Part shown: in pieces, positions 19,201-27,746 of the stretch
Layout: every line of letters begins with the position of its first letter
Position numbering within the stretch: the first letter of the stretch is position 1
Origin: Variovorax sp. MHTC-1
GTDB taxonomy: Bacteria > Pseudomonadota > Gammaproteobacteria > Burkholderiales > Burkholderiaceae_C
Assembly: GCF_003984645.1 (NCBI RefSeq)
Contig: NZ_RWKI01000002.1
Span: forward strand, 310,001 to 374,000
Length of the DNA: 64,000 nt
Direction of reading: 5' to 3'
Translations under genes and position numbers: made by a program
The notes under the pieces: model-generated
What the model was told of the DNA's origin: nothing
Seen by the model: only the letters and a program-made list of their open reading frames with translations
Database searches by the model: none

Positions 19201-20463
19201 CTGCTGGCCCAGTTGGGCAACCCGCAGTACTCCCACAAGTACTATGTGGACGCCACGCCGATCGCCTACGACCTCGACTTCAACAACGCCGGCGGCGCCT
19301 TCAAGACCACCAAGGCATCGGATTCCGACTGGCGCACCCTGCTGATCGGCGGGCTCGGCAAGGGCGGCAAGGGCTACTACGCCATCGATGTGACCGATCC
19401 AGCGTCCATGACCGACGAAACCAAGGTCGCCGCCAAGGTGAAGTGGGAGTTCACCGACTCGACCATGGGCTACAGTTACGGCGCACCGCTGGTGGTCAAG
19501 ACCAAGAAGTACGGTTGGGTAGCCATACTGACCTCGGGCTATAACAACAGCGACGGTTACGGCTACGTCTACTTCGTCAACCCCACGAATGGCGCCCTGC
19601 TCGAGAAGGTGCGCACCGGCAGCGCTTCGGACGGCTTGACGCAGATCACCGGCTTCATGAAGGAGTTCAACGACGGTACCGTTGATGCCCTCTATGTGGG
19701 CGATCTCAACGGTCAGCTCTGGCGCTTTGATGTGACGGCCCCCAAGGACACCACCACCACTACAGCTTACCCCGCCCCCCTGCTGCTGGCAACGCTCAAG
19801 AGCGACGACGGCACCGCACAACCCATCACCACGCTGCCGCTGATCGAAATTCAGCCCCTCACGCGCAAGCGCTTCGTGCTGGTGGGTACCGGGCGTCTGC
19901 TCGACATCTCGGACGTGGAGTCGACCGCGCCTCAGAGCTTCTACGCCATCATGGACGGCGGCGTGAACACCTTCAACAGCGCAACCGACCTGCCGGCCAG
20001 CGCATCGTTTCCGATGACGCGCTCCATGCTGACCCAAGTCAGCGACCTGACGGCCGGCATCACCCTCACCAATACCTCAATGGGCTGGTATACCGAACTG
20101 GGTACCACAACATCCTCCGCCTGGCGGTTGGTGCCCAACAACCACCCCACTTATAGCCGCGGCATCGTGGCCTTCGCGGCCTTCATGACCGCCGGCAATC
20201 CGTGCAGCCCGTCGGGGATCAGCCGGATCTACGCCATCGATATTGGAAACGGCAAGTCGACTCTGCTAAACAGCAGCGACGCCATTATTTCCTTCATCGA
20301 GACCGCCTCGGCGGTCACCGACCTGGAGTTCGTCAAGGTGGGCAACAAGGTGCGGCTGGTGGCGGGTGACTCGACCGGCAAGGTAACAAACCAGCGTTTC
20401 ATGCCGCCGCCGAGCCAATCGCTGCGGTTGCTCAACTGGCGTGAAGTGCCGACGGTGGATTGA
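16228..20463 (+). CDS. pilY1: PilY1 type IV pilus tip adhesin with embedded PA14 domain
   Basis: A 1411-residue exported protein. A signal peptide (about 1-35) ends near PAAS. A variable N-terminal region follows (to about 880) containing a PA14 beta-barrel at about 219-342 (YTGTFVAQETGTYTFRTISD, then YVNDVLRIDNW). The conserved PilY1 seven-bladed propeller occupies about 900-1380, with VYVAANDGMLHGF and ALYVGDLNGQLWRFD. PilY1 regulates extension/retraction and mediates adhesion; PA14 domains often bind carbohydrate. The calcium loop before YVGDLNG is shortened (EFNDGTVD) compared with the usual D-x-D-x-DG type, so Ca control may differ. It ends the pilE operon. Confidence 0.92.
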   Translation: MKHPLSSHPGLRRAARATAVCAALLGMQNPIPAASLADQPWAATADVPGNLALALSVEWPTASRTAHTAAYSSASEFKGYFDPNKCYTYVYDATSNGVTKADGSATGNKSYFQPAGAATSRTCTGGNDSKWSGNFLNWAATATIDPFRWAMTGGRRVVDDVDKTILEKGWHSGQGLFDDRNLPVSEIAGATPFTSANQLTIKVNGMGFKMRLTANPRTLKGDYYNNTTLGGSPSHTVAADSADHIWGSAKPFPNINADNFSARYTGTFVAQETGTYTFRTISDDGVRLYVNDVLRIDNWTNHSTTTNDATVTLTKGASFTVRLEYFDSGADAVIQLQWATPSSPTVFSSFGGSAGSTTAVDYNNETGSGVYDLTMRTRVCDASSGAGGVESNCKAYGSNYKPEGLVQQYAQKMRYSAFGYLNQSTAADGTSNGNARDGGVLRAAQKFVGPTQPVPLKSAIANTIGEWDPTTGQLVQNPDSITSALGVDIADSGVINYLNKFGQLTPGNYKSRDPVSEMYYGVLRYFRNLGNVPEWSNVGAASTSRIKTWVDGFPVITDWKDPIQYTCQRNFVLGIGDIYTHADRNVPGNKGDPTDLENTTLPAKVAADTTVDAVKATDKIGALQGLGAIGTNNTGWGAPGRGNSAYMAGLAYDANAKDIRSDVDGKQTVQTYWVDVLEQSFQKNNQFYLTAKFGGLNVPGGFDPYTFDQAIPDLWWSTSGDTLTDTRLTTDATQKKPDNYFTAGNPDDMISGLKKAFAAIANAIETFTTSFSPSTFQFASSGSASYGAQFNAKYWSGILSASELTFAADGTPTATAKWSTSTTLETQLAGTGWDTNRRVATWSGSAGIPFRKASLSSTQLAALDTSYVSTDDSENYLNWLRGDRSNERTETTTTKPYRFRKALLGDVVNAKVTPVAVPSRTFSETVNVGYSNFKTTWKDRLTMVYVAANDGMLHGFNGSLDSSTDVNAGKEVFAYVPSALFAKPSSSDADGLLAQLGNPQYSHKYYVDATPIAYDLDFNNAGGAFKTTKASDSDWRTLLIGGLGKGGKGYYAIDVTDPASMTDETKVAAKVKWEFTDSTMGYSYGAPLVVKTKKYGWVAILTSGYNNSDGYGYVYFVNPTNGALLEKVRTGSASDGLTQITGFMKEFNDGTVDALYVGDLNGQLWRFDVTAPKDTTTTTAYPAPLLLATLKSDDGTAQPITTLPLIEIQPLTRKRFVLVGTGRLLDISDVESTAPQSFYAIMDGGVNTFNSATDLPASASFPMTRSMLTQVSDLTAGITLTNTSMGWYTELGTTTSSAWRLVPNNHPTYSRGIVAFAAFMTAGNPCSPSGISRIYAIDIGNGKSTLLNSSDAIISFIETASAVTDLEFVKVGNKVRLVAGDSTGKVTNQRFMPPPSQSLRLLNWREVPTVD

Positions 20464-20557
20464 GGTGGCGTGCTCGGGCGTCACGCCTCGGGTGGCTTGG
20501 TCTCACTCCGGAGCACGGCGAGCAAGGCACTAGCTAGCGCCGCAAATAGTTACTGCC

Positions 20558-21199
20558 TCAGCGCTCCGCGCCCTTGCGTCGACCCGGAACTTCTCCTTCG
20601 GCCGTTCGACTCAGAACGACGCGCGCTGTGCGCCAGACGATAACCAGATCGAGCCAAAAGCTCCGCTTCCGGACGTACTGGCAGCAATGCTCTAGCTTGG
20701 CTGGCAGGATCTCTCGAACGTAGAGTTCTTCCGGATCTTCCGCAGCGGCGAGCACCGCACCCTCATCTCGGTAGGCAATCGAGGCAAGATCGGTGATACC
20801 GGGTCGCACACTCAAGATCAGATCCCGCGCTTCGCCCGGATACAGCGCGATGTAGCGGGACACCTCGGGTCTCGGGCCCACGACGCTCATGTCGCCGATT
20901 AGCACATTCACGAACTGGGGGAGTTCGTCGAGCTTATATTTGCGCAGGAGTACCCCTGCTCGCGTGATGCGCAGATCGGACTCTGCTGTGATCTGTGGGC
21001 CGTCTTCGGCGGCACCTACGCGCATGGTTCTGAACTTATAGATCGCAAAAGTTCGACCTCGCAAGCCGACGCGCTCCTGTCGAAACAGAATCGGTCCTCG
21101 CGAATCGAGCTTGATCCACAGGGCAGCGGCCACGAGTACAGGCGCCGATATCAGCAATGCGCACAACGCAAAGACGATATCGAACGCCCGCTTGAGCAT
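20558..21199 (-). CDS. Initiating sugar transferase (PglC/WbaP C-terminal type)
   Basis: A 213-residue monotopic phosphoglycosyltransferase. One N-terminal membrane helix (IVFALCALLISAPVLVAAAL) is followed by the catalytic core with YKFRTM and the Asp-Glu dyad in YKLDELPQF. A GDMSVVGPRPE block is also seen. Small enzymes of this size transfer a sugar-1-phosphate to undecaprenyl phosphate and begin glycan assembly; the PglC relatives prefer diNAc-bacillosamine-type donors. The ATG at 21199 overlaps the aminotransferase stop. It is the last gene of the 18-kb operon. Confidence 0.9.
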   Translation of the reverse strand: MLKRAFDIVFALCALLISAPVLVAAALWIKLDSRGPILFRQERVGLRGRTFAIYKFRTMRVGAAEDGPQITAESDLRITRAGVLLRKYKLDELPQFVNVLIGDMSVVGPRPEVSRYIALYPGEARDLILSVRPGITDLASIAYRDEGAVLAAAEDPEELYVREILPAKLEHCCQYVRKRSFWLDLVIVWRTARVVLSRTAEGEVPGRRKGAER

Positions 21200-22362
21200 C
21201 AGCCGAGCACCTCGCGCAATGCAGCAATCACGCGGTCTTGATCGCTGTCGGTCATCGCCGTGAACAAGGGAATGCTCACCATCGACTGATAGGCCGCATC
21301 GGAGTGCGGAAACATCTCCGTGGTGAGCGCGTAGCGGTCGCGCCAATAGGGCTGTCGATGTAGTGGCACGTAGTGCACGCTGGTACCTATGCCGCGGTCG
21401 GACAGTGCCTGCACCAATTCGTCTCGGGTTACCTTGGCAGTCGGGGCGAGGCGAATCACATAGAGATGCCAGGCATGCACCTCGCCCGCTGGAGGGTGCG
21501 CAGGACAGATCAGTGGCAAAGAGCTCAGCGCCTCGTGATAGCGCGCTGCCAAGTATTGCCGGCGCTCGAGAAACCGCGGCAGCTTGGTCAACTGCACCAA
21601 CCCGATCGCTGCGGCGATATCTGTAAGGTTGTACTTGAAGCCAGGGGCAATCACCTCGTAGTACCAGGCGGGCGTCTTCGACTGGAAGCGGTCGAATGCA
21701 TCGCGATTGATGCCATGCAGGCGCATGACTTTCATGCGCTCGGCAAGCGCGATGTCGCGGGTGACGACCATGCCGCCTTCACCGGTGGTGATCGTCTTGT
21801 TGGCGTAGAAGCTGAAAACGGTGATGTCTGAGCCCAGTGTTCCAACGAGCTGGCCGGCAGATGTGGTGGGCAACGCGTGTGCTGCATCCTCCACTACCTT
21901 TAACTTGTGGGCTTGGGCCAATGCCAGCAGCGCGGGCATGTCCGCGGCGAGACCTGCATAGTGCACCGGCATGATGGCTTTGGTGCGTGGTGTGATCGCC
22001 GCTTCAACAAGTCGTGGGTCGATGCACAGTGTGACGGGGTCGACATCCACCAGCACGACGTCAGCACCTAGATAGCGCACCACTTCCGCGGTGGCGGTAA
22101 AGGTATGGGTGGTGGTAATCACCTCGTCTCCGGGGCCAATGTCGAGTGCCTCGAGCGCAAGGTGAAGGCCGGCCGTGGCCGAGTTGACGGCCAGGCAACG
22201 CAGCGCTGAGTCGCTAAGAAACGCGCCAAATGCCTCTTCGAAGCGCTTAGTCTTCGGGCCGGTCGTGACCCAGCCCGACTTCAGCGCGCTTGCGATCTCG
22301 GCGAGTTCCTCATCGCCTAGCTCTGGCAGTGCGAACGGCAGGAATGGGGCTTCTTCTGGCAT
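21199..22362 (-). CDS. DegT/DnrJ/EryC1/StrS sugar aminotransferase
   Basis: A 387-residue fold-type I PLP enzyme that aminates a keto-sugar nucleotide. It shows [13 protein letters not shown] near the cofactor phosphate, the [10 protein letters not shown] aspartate, and the PLP lysine in [16 protein letters not shown]. Since WbpE already covers the 3-amino step, this one may use the 4-keto-6-deoxy product of the WbpM-like enzyme (PglE-like reaction). That is inference. ATGA overlap with the sugar transferase gene; 4 bases after the methyltransferase. Confidence 0.87.
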   Translation of the reverse strand: MPEEAPFLPFALPELGDEELAEIASALKSGWVTTGPKTKRFEEAFGAFLSDSALRCLAVNSATAGLHLALEALDIGPGDEVITTTHTFTATAEVVRYLGADVVLVDVDPVTLCIDPRLVEAAITPRTKAIMPVHYAGLAADMPALLALAQAHKLKVVEDAAHALPTTSAGQLVGTLGSDITVFSFYANKTITTGEGGMVVTRDIALAERMKVMRLHGINRDAFDRFQSKTPAWYYEVIAPGFKYNLTDIAAAIGLVQLTKLPRFLERRQYLAARYHEALSSLPLICPAHPPAGEVHAWHLYVIRLAPTAKVTRDELVQALSDRGIGTSVHYVPLHRQPYWRDRYALTTEMFPHSDAAYQSMVSIPLFTAMTDSDQDRVIAALREVLG

Positions 22363-22366
22363 GGCT

Positions 22367-23071
22367 TCAGGACTTGGCGATCCACGCGAGCACATGCGTG
22401 CGCAGCAGTGGAACGGTATTGAACACGGTGTAGAGAGAAGGATGTACTGCAGACACGCGCCGCGCGATTGGCGGAGCCAACGTGATGCGCTGGGCCTGCA
22501 TCTTCCCTTGCGGGAAGAGCTCACGAGCGCGTTTGAGCGGCACACCGCGCACGTCGGCATTGCCGGGGTTGTTGACGGTGAAGTCGTACCACAGCACGCC
22601 GCCGCCGGGCTTCACCCATCGCCACATCGCGTCGGCCAAGCGTTGCTGGAACGCGTCGTCGAGCAGCGAGGAGAACACCGTCGACTGCAGCACGACGTCC
22701 TGGCTCGCTGATGGCACATCGACTTCGCAGGCGTCGCCGCAGGTGAGGCGTAACGCCAGCGGCAGCATGTCTCTGGCCTTCGCGTGACGCTCTTCCAAGA
22801 GCTCTACCCCCTGAAGGTTGTGAGGGTCGAAACCGAAGCGTAGCAACTCGAGCAGATTGCCTCCTGAACCGGAGCCAACTTCCAGCAACGCGATCGTGGA
22901 AAGATCTTGCCAACCCAATCGTCGAAACAGCCGCAGCATCTTCCGCTGGCGCTCGTGAACCGACTGCCATACCGACGGGTTCAGCGGGTTGTAACGCCAG
23001 TCGACGCCGTGGGCTGGTCGCCGCGCATAGCGCTGGCGAACCGCAGCAATTTCCGCCGAGTCCTCTGTCAT
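22367..23071 (-). CDS. Class I SAM-dependent methyltransferase
   Basis: A 234-residue protein with the SAM-binding glycine loop [16 protein letters not shown] (motif I) and a Rossmann core to about residue 170, then a smaller C-domain. Position among glycosyltransferases suggests methylation of a sugar hydroxyl on the growing glycan. The ATG at 23071 overlaps the upstream glycosyltransferase stop by four bases and is favoured over long upstream in-frame sequence that lies within that gene. Acceptor unknown. Confidence 0.82.
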   Translation of the reverse strand: MTEDSAEIAAVRQRYARRPAHGVDWRYNPLNPSVWQSVHERQRKMLRLFRRLGWQDLSTIALLEVGSGSGGNLLELLRFGFDPHNLQGVELLEERHAKARDMLPLALRLTCGDACEVDVPSASQDVVLQSTVFSSLLDDAFQQRLADAMWRWVKPGGGVLWYDFTVNNPGNADVRGVPLKRARELFPQGKMQAQRITLAPPIARRVSAVHPSLYTVFNTVPLLRTHVLAWIAKS

Positions 23072-24294
23072 GCCAACGCCTCCACGAAGCGCTTCGCTAA
23101 CGTCGGCCAAGTGTGATGACGTCGCACGTACTCTCGGCCCCTGCGTCCCATCGCATGCCTTGCCTCGACATCCATCTTCGCCAGGGCGCGCAGCCCGTCG
23201 GCGATCGCGACGGGCGACTCGGGTGAAACCGACAGCCCGCAACCGGCCTCCTGGACAGGATCGTTGCCTGCCTCGATGGCGCTGAGCACCACGCAGCCGC
23301 CCATCATGTAATCCATCAGCTTGTTGGGGGCGATGCCGAAGCGAAACAGCGGAACGCGCTGCAAACCGATGTAGGCCACATCCGCGGCAGCCAACAGCGA
23401 AGAAATTTGTCGCTTCGGAATGGGTTCGAACATGCGTACCTGGGTCAACCTTTCGGATGCCACTCGCCGCGACAGCCTATCGCGCTCGGCACCATCCCCC
23501 ACGAGCACAAAGCTGAACCCCTCTTTGGCGAGCAGCGCTGCAGCGTCGAGCAGCGAATCCAGCGCGTTGGCCAATCCATGCGCACCGGCATACACGACCA
23601 CCAACCGCCCGTCGCCACGGGCCTGCCGAATGTGCTGCGCAAGTTCCGGCGCAAGGGCTTCGCCAGCCTGATCCCACTCTTCGGTCTGCACACCATTGGG
23701 CACGATATGCAGCTTGCCCAGATCGAGCCCGTGCGCCGCCAGATGATCGTGGACTTTGGGCAGCATGGACACAACCACATCGGCTCGTCTGCAGGCAAAA
23801 TTCTCGGCCGCCTGGCATACCGCAATGAATGGGTGCCGCGCCGACATGCCGTTGAGCTCCATCGGCGACAGCGGCCACAGGTCGTGCACCTCGTGTACCA
23901 ACTTTGCCGAAGCCAGCCGTGCGATGCGATGCGCCGGCCAGATGTCCATGGGGTAGGTACTGGACGCTACCACGACATCGGGTCGAAAGTTGCGCGCAAG
24001 TTGTTTTGCATCCCACATGAGTTGAATACAGAACGCGGCGATGTTCAGTACGCGACCCACCCCATTCCCTTGATAGCGAGGCGTGAAATGCCATAGATAT
24101 TGCACCCCGTCGATGATCTCCCGCTGCGTACGCTCAGCAAACTTCGGCTGGACACTGCGTACGTGTGAATGCGAAGCTGCGACGATGCAAACCGTATGGC
24201 CAGCGCGAACCCACTCGCGCGCCAGATAAAAGGGTCGGTACTCCATGCCGTGGTGCAAGGAGCCTGCATAGTGATTGATGTAGACGATGTTCAC
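23068..24294 (-). CDS. Glycosyltransferase family 4 (WbuB-like)
   Basis: A 408-residue GT-B enzyme. The N-terminus INHYAGSLHHGMEYRPFYLA is characteristic of WbuB/WbpZ-type transferases that act on N-acetylated deoxy sugars. The C-terminal donor domain carries GIAPNKLMDYMMGGCVVLS. It overlaps both neighbours by four bases (methyltransferase after, wbpI before). It probably adds the second or third sugar to the lipid-linked glycan. Confidence 0.86.
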   Translation of the reverse strand: MNIVYINHYAGSLHHGMEYRPFYLAREWVRAGHTVCIVAASHSHVRSVQPKFAERTQREIIDGVQYLWHFTPRYQGNGVGRVLNIAAFCIQLMWDAKQLARNFRPDVVVASSTYPMDIWPAHRIARLASAKLVHEVHDLWPLSPMELNGMSARHPFIAVCQAAENFACRRADVVVSMLPKVHDHLAAHGLDLGKLHIVPNGVQTEEWDQAGEALAPELAQHIRQARGDGRLVVVYAGAHGLANALDSLLDAAALLAKEGFSFVLVGDGAERDRLSRRVASERLTQVRMFEPIPKRQISSLLAAADVAYIGLQRVPLFRFGIAPNKLMDYMMGGCVVLSAIEAGNDPVQEAGCGLSVSPESPVAIADGLRALAKMDVEARHAMGRRGREYVRRHHTWPTLAKRFVEALA

Positions 24295-25385
24295 GCCAAC
24301 AAGTCCACCGACAGCTGCCGGACGATGCGCTGCGCAGCGTCGCCCAAACCATAGGGGGAAATGCTATCGCCCCTCGTGCCGATAGCGTCCAGCACGGCGT
24401 CGCGAATGACGTCAACCGAGACAGGAGGTGCAAGCCGGTTCCAACCCGACGTTAACAACTCCGTCCATTCGGTCTCGTTTCGCAACGTCACGCAAGGCAC
24501 GCCGTGAAAGAAGGCTTCCTTCTGCACTCCGCCGGAATCTGTCGCAATGACCGCTGCGCTCATTTCCAGTTGCACCATGTCCAAGTAGCCAACAGGCTCA
24601 ATCAATTTGATACGGGTAGCGAGCCCATCCAGACGCCCTTGACGCATGAGCTCAGCACGGGTTCGCGGATGCACCGGCCAGACCACAGGGATGTGGTCAG
24701 CAACCGACTCCAATGCACTTGCCACCATGGCAAGCCTTTCAGGTTGGTCCGTGTTCTCGGCGCGATGCACGGTCACGAGTGCAAAACTCGCCGACTTCAA
24801 CTCAAGCTGGCGCATCACACCGTTGAAAGCGCTAGCTCGTTGCCCGTGATGAAGTGCCACGTCATACATGACGTCACCCACAGGGATCACTCGCTCCGCA
24901 GCGGCACCTTCGGACATAAGGTGATGTTCCGCGGCATGCGTCGGCGTGAAGAGCCAGCGCGAAATTCGGTCCGTCAGGATGCGATTGACCTCTTCCGGCA
25001 TCGCCATGTTGAACGAACGCAAACCTGCTTCGACATGTGCCACCGGAATGTGGAGTTTCACCGCAGCGAGAGCACCGGCTAGCGTCGAATTGGTGTCTCC
25101 GTACACCAGCACAGCATCCGGTCTTTCGATTAGCAACAGGCGCTCGACTTCGGCCAGCATGCGCCCGGTCATTGCGCCGTGGCCTCCTCCGTGGATGCTC
25201 AACTGATGCGCTGGCGCAGCCATGCCCAATTCCTCGAAGAACACATCCGACATGTTGGCATCGAAGTGCTGGCCGGTATGAATCACGATTTCGCGCAAGT
25301 CGCCAGCCGCGGCGATGGCATGAGACACGACGCTGGCTTTGATAAATTGCGGGCGGGCGCCAAGCACGGTGACGATTTTCTTCAT
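24291..25385 (-). CDS. wbpI: UDP-GlcNAc3NAcA 2-epimerase (WbpI-type, non-hydrolysing)
   Basis: A 364-residue epimerase of the WecB/WbpI fold, with GARPQFIKASVVS, HTGQHFDANMSDVFFEELG, YGDTNSTLAGALAA, HVEAGLRSFN and MPEEVNRILTDR. The fine detail resembles WbpI, which epimerises UDP-2,3-diNAc-glucuronate to the manno form, more than WecB (UDP-GlcNAc to UDP-ManNAc), and the neighbouring wbpA/B/D/E genes supply that substrate. Start ATG 25385 overlaps the upstream transferase stop. WecB activity remains the alternative. Confidence 0.86.
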   Translation of the reverse strand: MKKIVTVLGARPQFIKASVVSHAIAAAGDLREIVIHTGQHFDANMSDVFFEELGMAAPAHQLSIHGGGHGAMTGRMLAEVERLLLIERPDAVLVYGDTNSTLAGALAAVKLHIPVAHVEAGLRSFNMAMPEEVNRILTDRISRWLFTPTHAAEHHLMSEGAAAERVIPVGDVMYDVALHHGQRASAFNGVMRQLELKSASFALVTVHRAENTDQPERLAMVASALESVADHIPVVWPVHPRTRAELMRQGRLDGLATRIKLIEPVGYLDMVQLEMSAAVIATDSGGVQKEAFFHGVPCVTLRNETEWTELLTSGWNRLAPPVSVDVIRDAVLDAIGTRGDSISPYGLGDAAQRIVRQLSVDLLA

Positions 25386-26494
25386 CCCAGAACCACCTCG
25401 TACAGGCTTTGCAGCTTGCGTTCTTCGTGAGCCCACTGGTAGCGCTCAAGCACCGCAGCGCGACCCAGTGCTCCCATCGCTCGACCCTTGACAGGATCAT
25501 CAAGCAACGCTCCTACCGTTCGAGCAATCGCGGTGGCGTCAAGAGGGTCAGCGCAAACCCCAGCCCCCGCCTCTTCAAGAAGCAAGCGCCACAGCGGGAA
25601 GTCCGATGCCAGGACCGGTAGCCCCGCGGACATGTACTCGAACATCTTGTTTGGCTGAGCGTCCACATGGTTGGGCTCGGGATGAAAGAACAGCAATCCA
25701 GCGCGTGAATTCGCCATGATCTCGCGCACCTGCGAGCGCGACACGACTCCGCGGTAGTCCACTTTCGACCAGCCTGGCAGCCGTCTCAGTTCCGCCTCTG
25801 TGCTTGCACTCTCGAACGCACCGGCCATGATCAAAGTGGCGTCGATCTGCTCGAACGCGCTAATCATCTCGATCGCGCCCCGAATTTTCCCGATGCCCCC
25901 CACGTAGCACACTGCGCGCCCATCGCCCATCGGCTCGCAGCGCGACTCGAGTAGTTCCGTTTGCATCGGATAGTTGTTGATGTCGATACTGCGCGCGTTG
26001 AACTTTGCGAAGCGTCGAGCGATATGCGGCGTGGCCGTCACGATGGCGGAGAAGCGGCGCGCGGCAAAATTTTCGAACAACTCGAACGTTCTCGCGACCA
26101 CGTGGCGCAGCCAGGGGCGAATCCAGTGCTTGCTCATCACCGCACGCGGCACATCCTCATGACTGTCGTAGACCACCTCGGCTCCGCCCCAACGCAACAG
26201 CAACGCGACAGGGATCAGTTCCGGATCATGAAAGTGATACAGAGAGGCTTTCAACTGGCGCGCGGCCCGCAGCATTCTCCAAGGCTGCAGGCACATCCGT
26301 CGAATGCGGCCCTGCACTGCGCCGATGTCATGAATAGTGATGCCACCTATTTGTTCGGCGCCCGACCCGTCGGCCACCAGTAGATGAACGTCGTAGCCCG
26401 CTGCGGCCAGGCTCTCACATTCCTTGTGAAAAATGCGCACATCGCGCCGTGCATGCACGGTCGTCAGATGAGCTACGCGCAGGGCGCGATGCAT
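25382..26494 (-). CDS. Glycosyltransferase family 4 protein
   Basis: A 370-residue GT-B enzyme; N-terminus RVAHLTTVHARRDVRIFHKE and donor-site segment QPNKMFEYMSAGLPVLASDF (about 260-280). ATG at 26494 is taken because it begins the conserved strand and lies 4 bases after the wbpG stop; an earlier in-frame ATG (26539) would overlap wbpG by 41 bases. It sits between wbpG and wbpI and is the best candidate to transfer the amidinated mannuronate residue, though that is only positional. Confidence 0.86.
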   Translation of the reverse strand: MHRALRVAHLTTVHARRDVRIFHKECESLAAAGYDVHLLVADGSGAEQIGGITIHDIGAVQGRIRRMCLQPWRMLRAARQLKASLYHFHDPELIPVALLLRWGGAEVVYDSHEDVPRAVMSKHWIRPWLRHVVARTFELFENFAARRFSAIVTATPHIARRFAKFNARSIDINNYPMQTELLESRCEPMGDGRAVCYVGGIGKIRGAIEMISAFEQIDATLIMAGAFESASTEAELRRLPGWSKVDYRGVVSRSQVREIMANSRAGLLFFHPEPNHVDAQPNKMFEYMSAGLPVLASDFPLWRLLLEEAGAGVCADPLDATAIARTVGALLDDPVKGRAMGALGRAAVLERYQWAHEERKLQSLYEVVLG

Positions 26495-26498
26495 ATCG

Positions 26499-27638
26499 TC
26501 AAGAGTAGACACTGATGCGACGTCCGGTGAACATTTCAACCCCTCTTTGAAGGCGCTTCAGCACGCGATAGCGCCCCTCCCACGTCGGGAATTCTGTGTG
26601 GTGATGCGGCGGTGCGATCATGAATTCGTTGAACTGAGCGGGTGTGATGCGCAGCTTTTTGCAGAAGTAGGCGATGTCGATCGCCAGTTCCTGGGGGTCG
26701 TAAAGTGGCACGTCCAACTCGGCAAGCGCCTCTTGCCGCGTCATCTGGCCCGACACAACTAAGCTCGCCAGGTGGGGGCGGCGCTTGTCATAGCCGAACT
26801 TGGTTGGTAGATAGTGGTTCTGGAACAGCTTGGTGAACAGTGACTCCCCGTGCTTTCGACCGTAGGCGCGCCATCCGATCGAGCGCTCAAGTTCAGCCAT
26901 TGCAGCCGCCTTCTCGTAAGGCATGTAGTTAAGAGGCCGCACGGTGCGCATCTTCTTCACGAAGGGGTACCAGAGATAGTGTTCGAAGAAACTTATGGTG
27001 CTGTACGTCTTCAATGGACGCTCGCCGAATCGGCCATGGATGGCCTTTAGATTGATCGCATCCATGGCGCTTCCATGCCAGGACTTCGGGAAAATGCCTT
27101 CGGTCGCGATGTTTCCGCCGCTCAAGATATAGCGAATCTTGTTCCGTGTTGCAAAGTGATAAAGGCTTGAGAAAAACACGTGATCTTGCGGCACGTCCTG
27201 GTTCGCGACGCCAGCACGGAGGTAGGCAATATGCAGATCGCGCATCTCCTCCCAGTCGACCACATGGGTGTGTAGATCGAAGTTGCAGTGCTTGACGACC
27301 TTCTCGATATTGGCCACGGCCAGTTCGCTGTTCCAGCCCGCGTCAACATGCACGACCAGCGGCCGCAAACCCCATTCGCGAACTCGAACGGCAAGGTAGG
27401 AACTATCGACGCCACCGCTCAAGCCCAAGATGCAGTCATATGCAGCACCGTTCCCGTCACGCTTGATCCGATCGACGATCCCTCGCAACTGAGACATACC
27501 TGCTTCGTTCGGAAACCACCTCAGCCGCGTCACCTCATCGAATTCTCGGCAGTGATTGCAAACCCCTTGCGGATCGAATTCGATCTCGGGATCGCTGGTG
27601 TCCATCACACAGCGCACACATTCTTGATAGTCGCGCAT
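26499..27638 (-). CDS. wbpG: N-acetyl sugar amidotransferase WbpG
   Basis: A 379-residue enzyme of the adenine nucleotide alpha-hydrolase family. N-terminal CxxC pairs (CVRC 7-10 and CNHC 27-30) likely bind zinc. The PP-loop SGGVDSS lies at 74-80. WbpG uses ammonia delivered by the HisH/HisF pair to convert the 3-acetamido group of UDP-ManNAc(3NAc)A into acetamidino. Its partner genes lie upstream at 30139-31501. Start is ATG 27638; a GTG one codon earlier is also possible. Confidence 0.9.
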   Translation of the reverse strand: MRDYQECVRCVMDTSDPEIEFDPQGVCNHCREFDEVTRLRWFPNEAGMSQLRGIVDRIKRDGNGAAYDCILGLSGGVDSSYLAVRVREWGLRPLVVHVDAGWNSELAVANIEKVVKHCNFDLHTHVVDWEEMRDLHIAYLRAGVANQDVPQDHVFFSSLYHFATRNKIRYILSGGNIATEGIFPKSWHGSAMDAINLKAIHGRFGERPLKTYSTISFFEHYLWYPFVKKMRTVRPLNYMPYEKAAAMAELERSIGWRAYGRKHGESLFTKLFQNHYLPTKFGYDKRRPHLASLVVSGQMTRQEALAELDVPLYDPQELAIDIAYFCKKLRITPAQFNEFMIAPPHHHTEFPTWEGRYRVLKRLQRGVEMFTGRRISVYS

Positions 27639-27746
27639 CACAGCTAGGCACCCGAACTCTGAAAAGGGAACTTCATATCAAATGTCAAACATCCATTATC
27701 GAGGTGCATCAGGCTTCCCAGGTATGCCAACGTAGTGCTTAGTCGA

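Noticed and set aside
17851..20037. Long antisense frame under pilY1
   Set aside because: Composition artefact opposite a well-supported PilY1 propeller.
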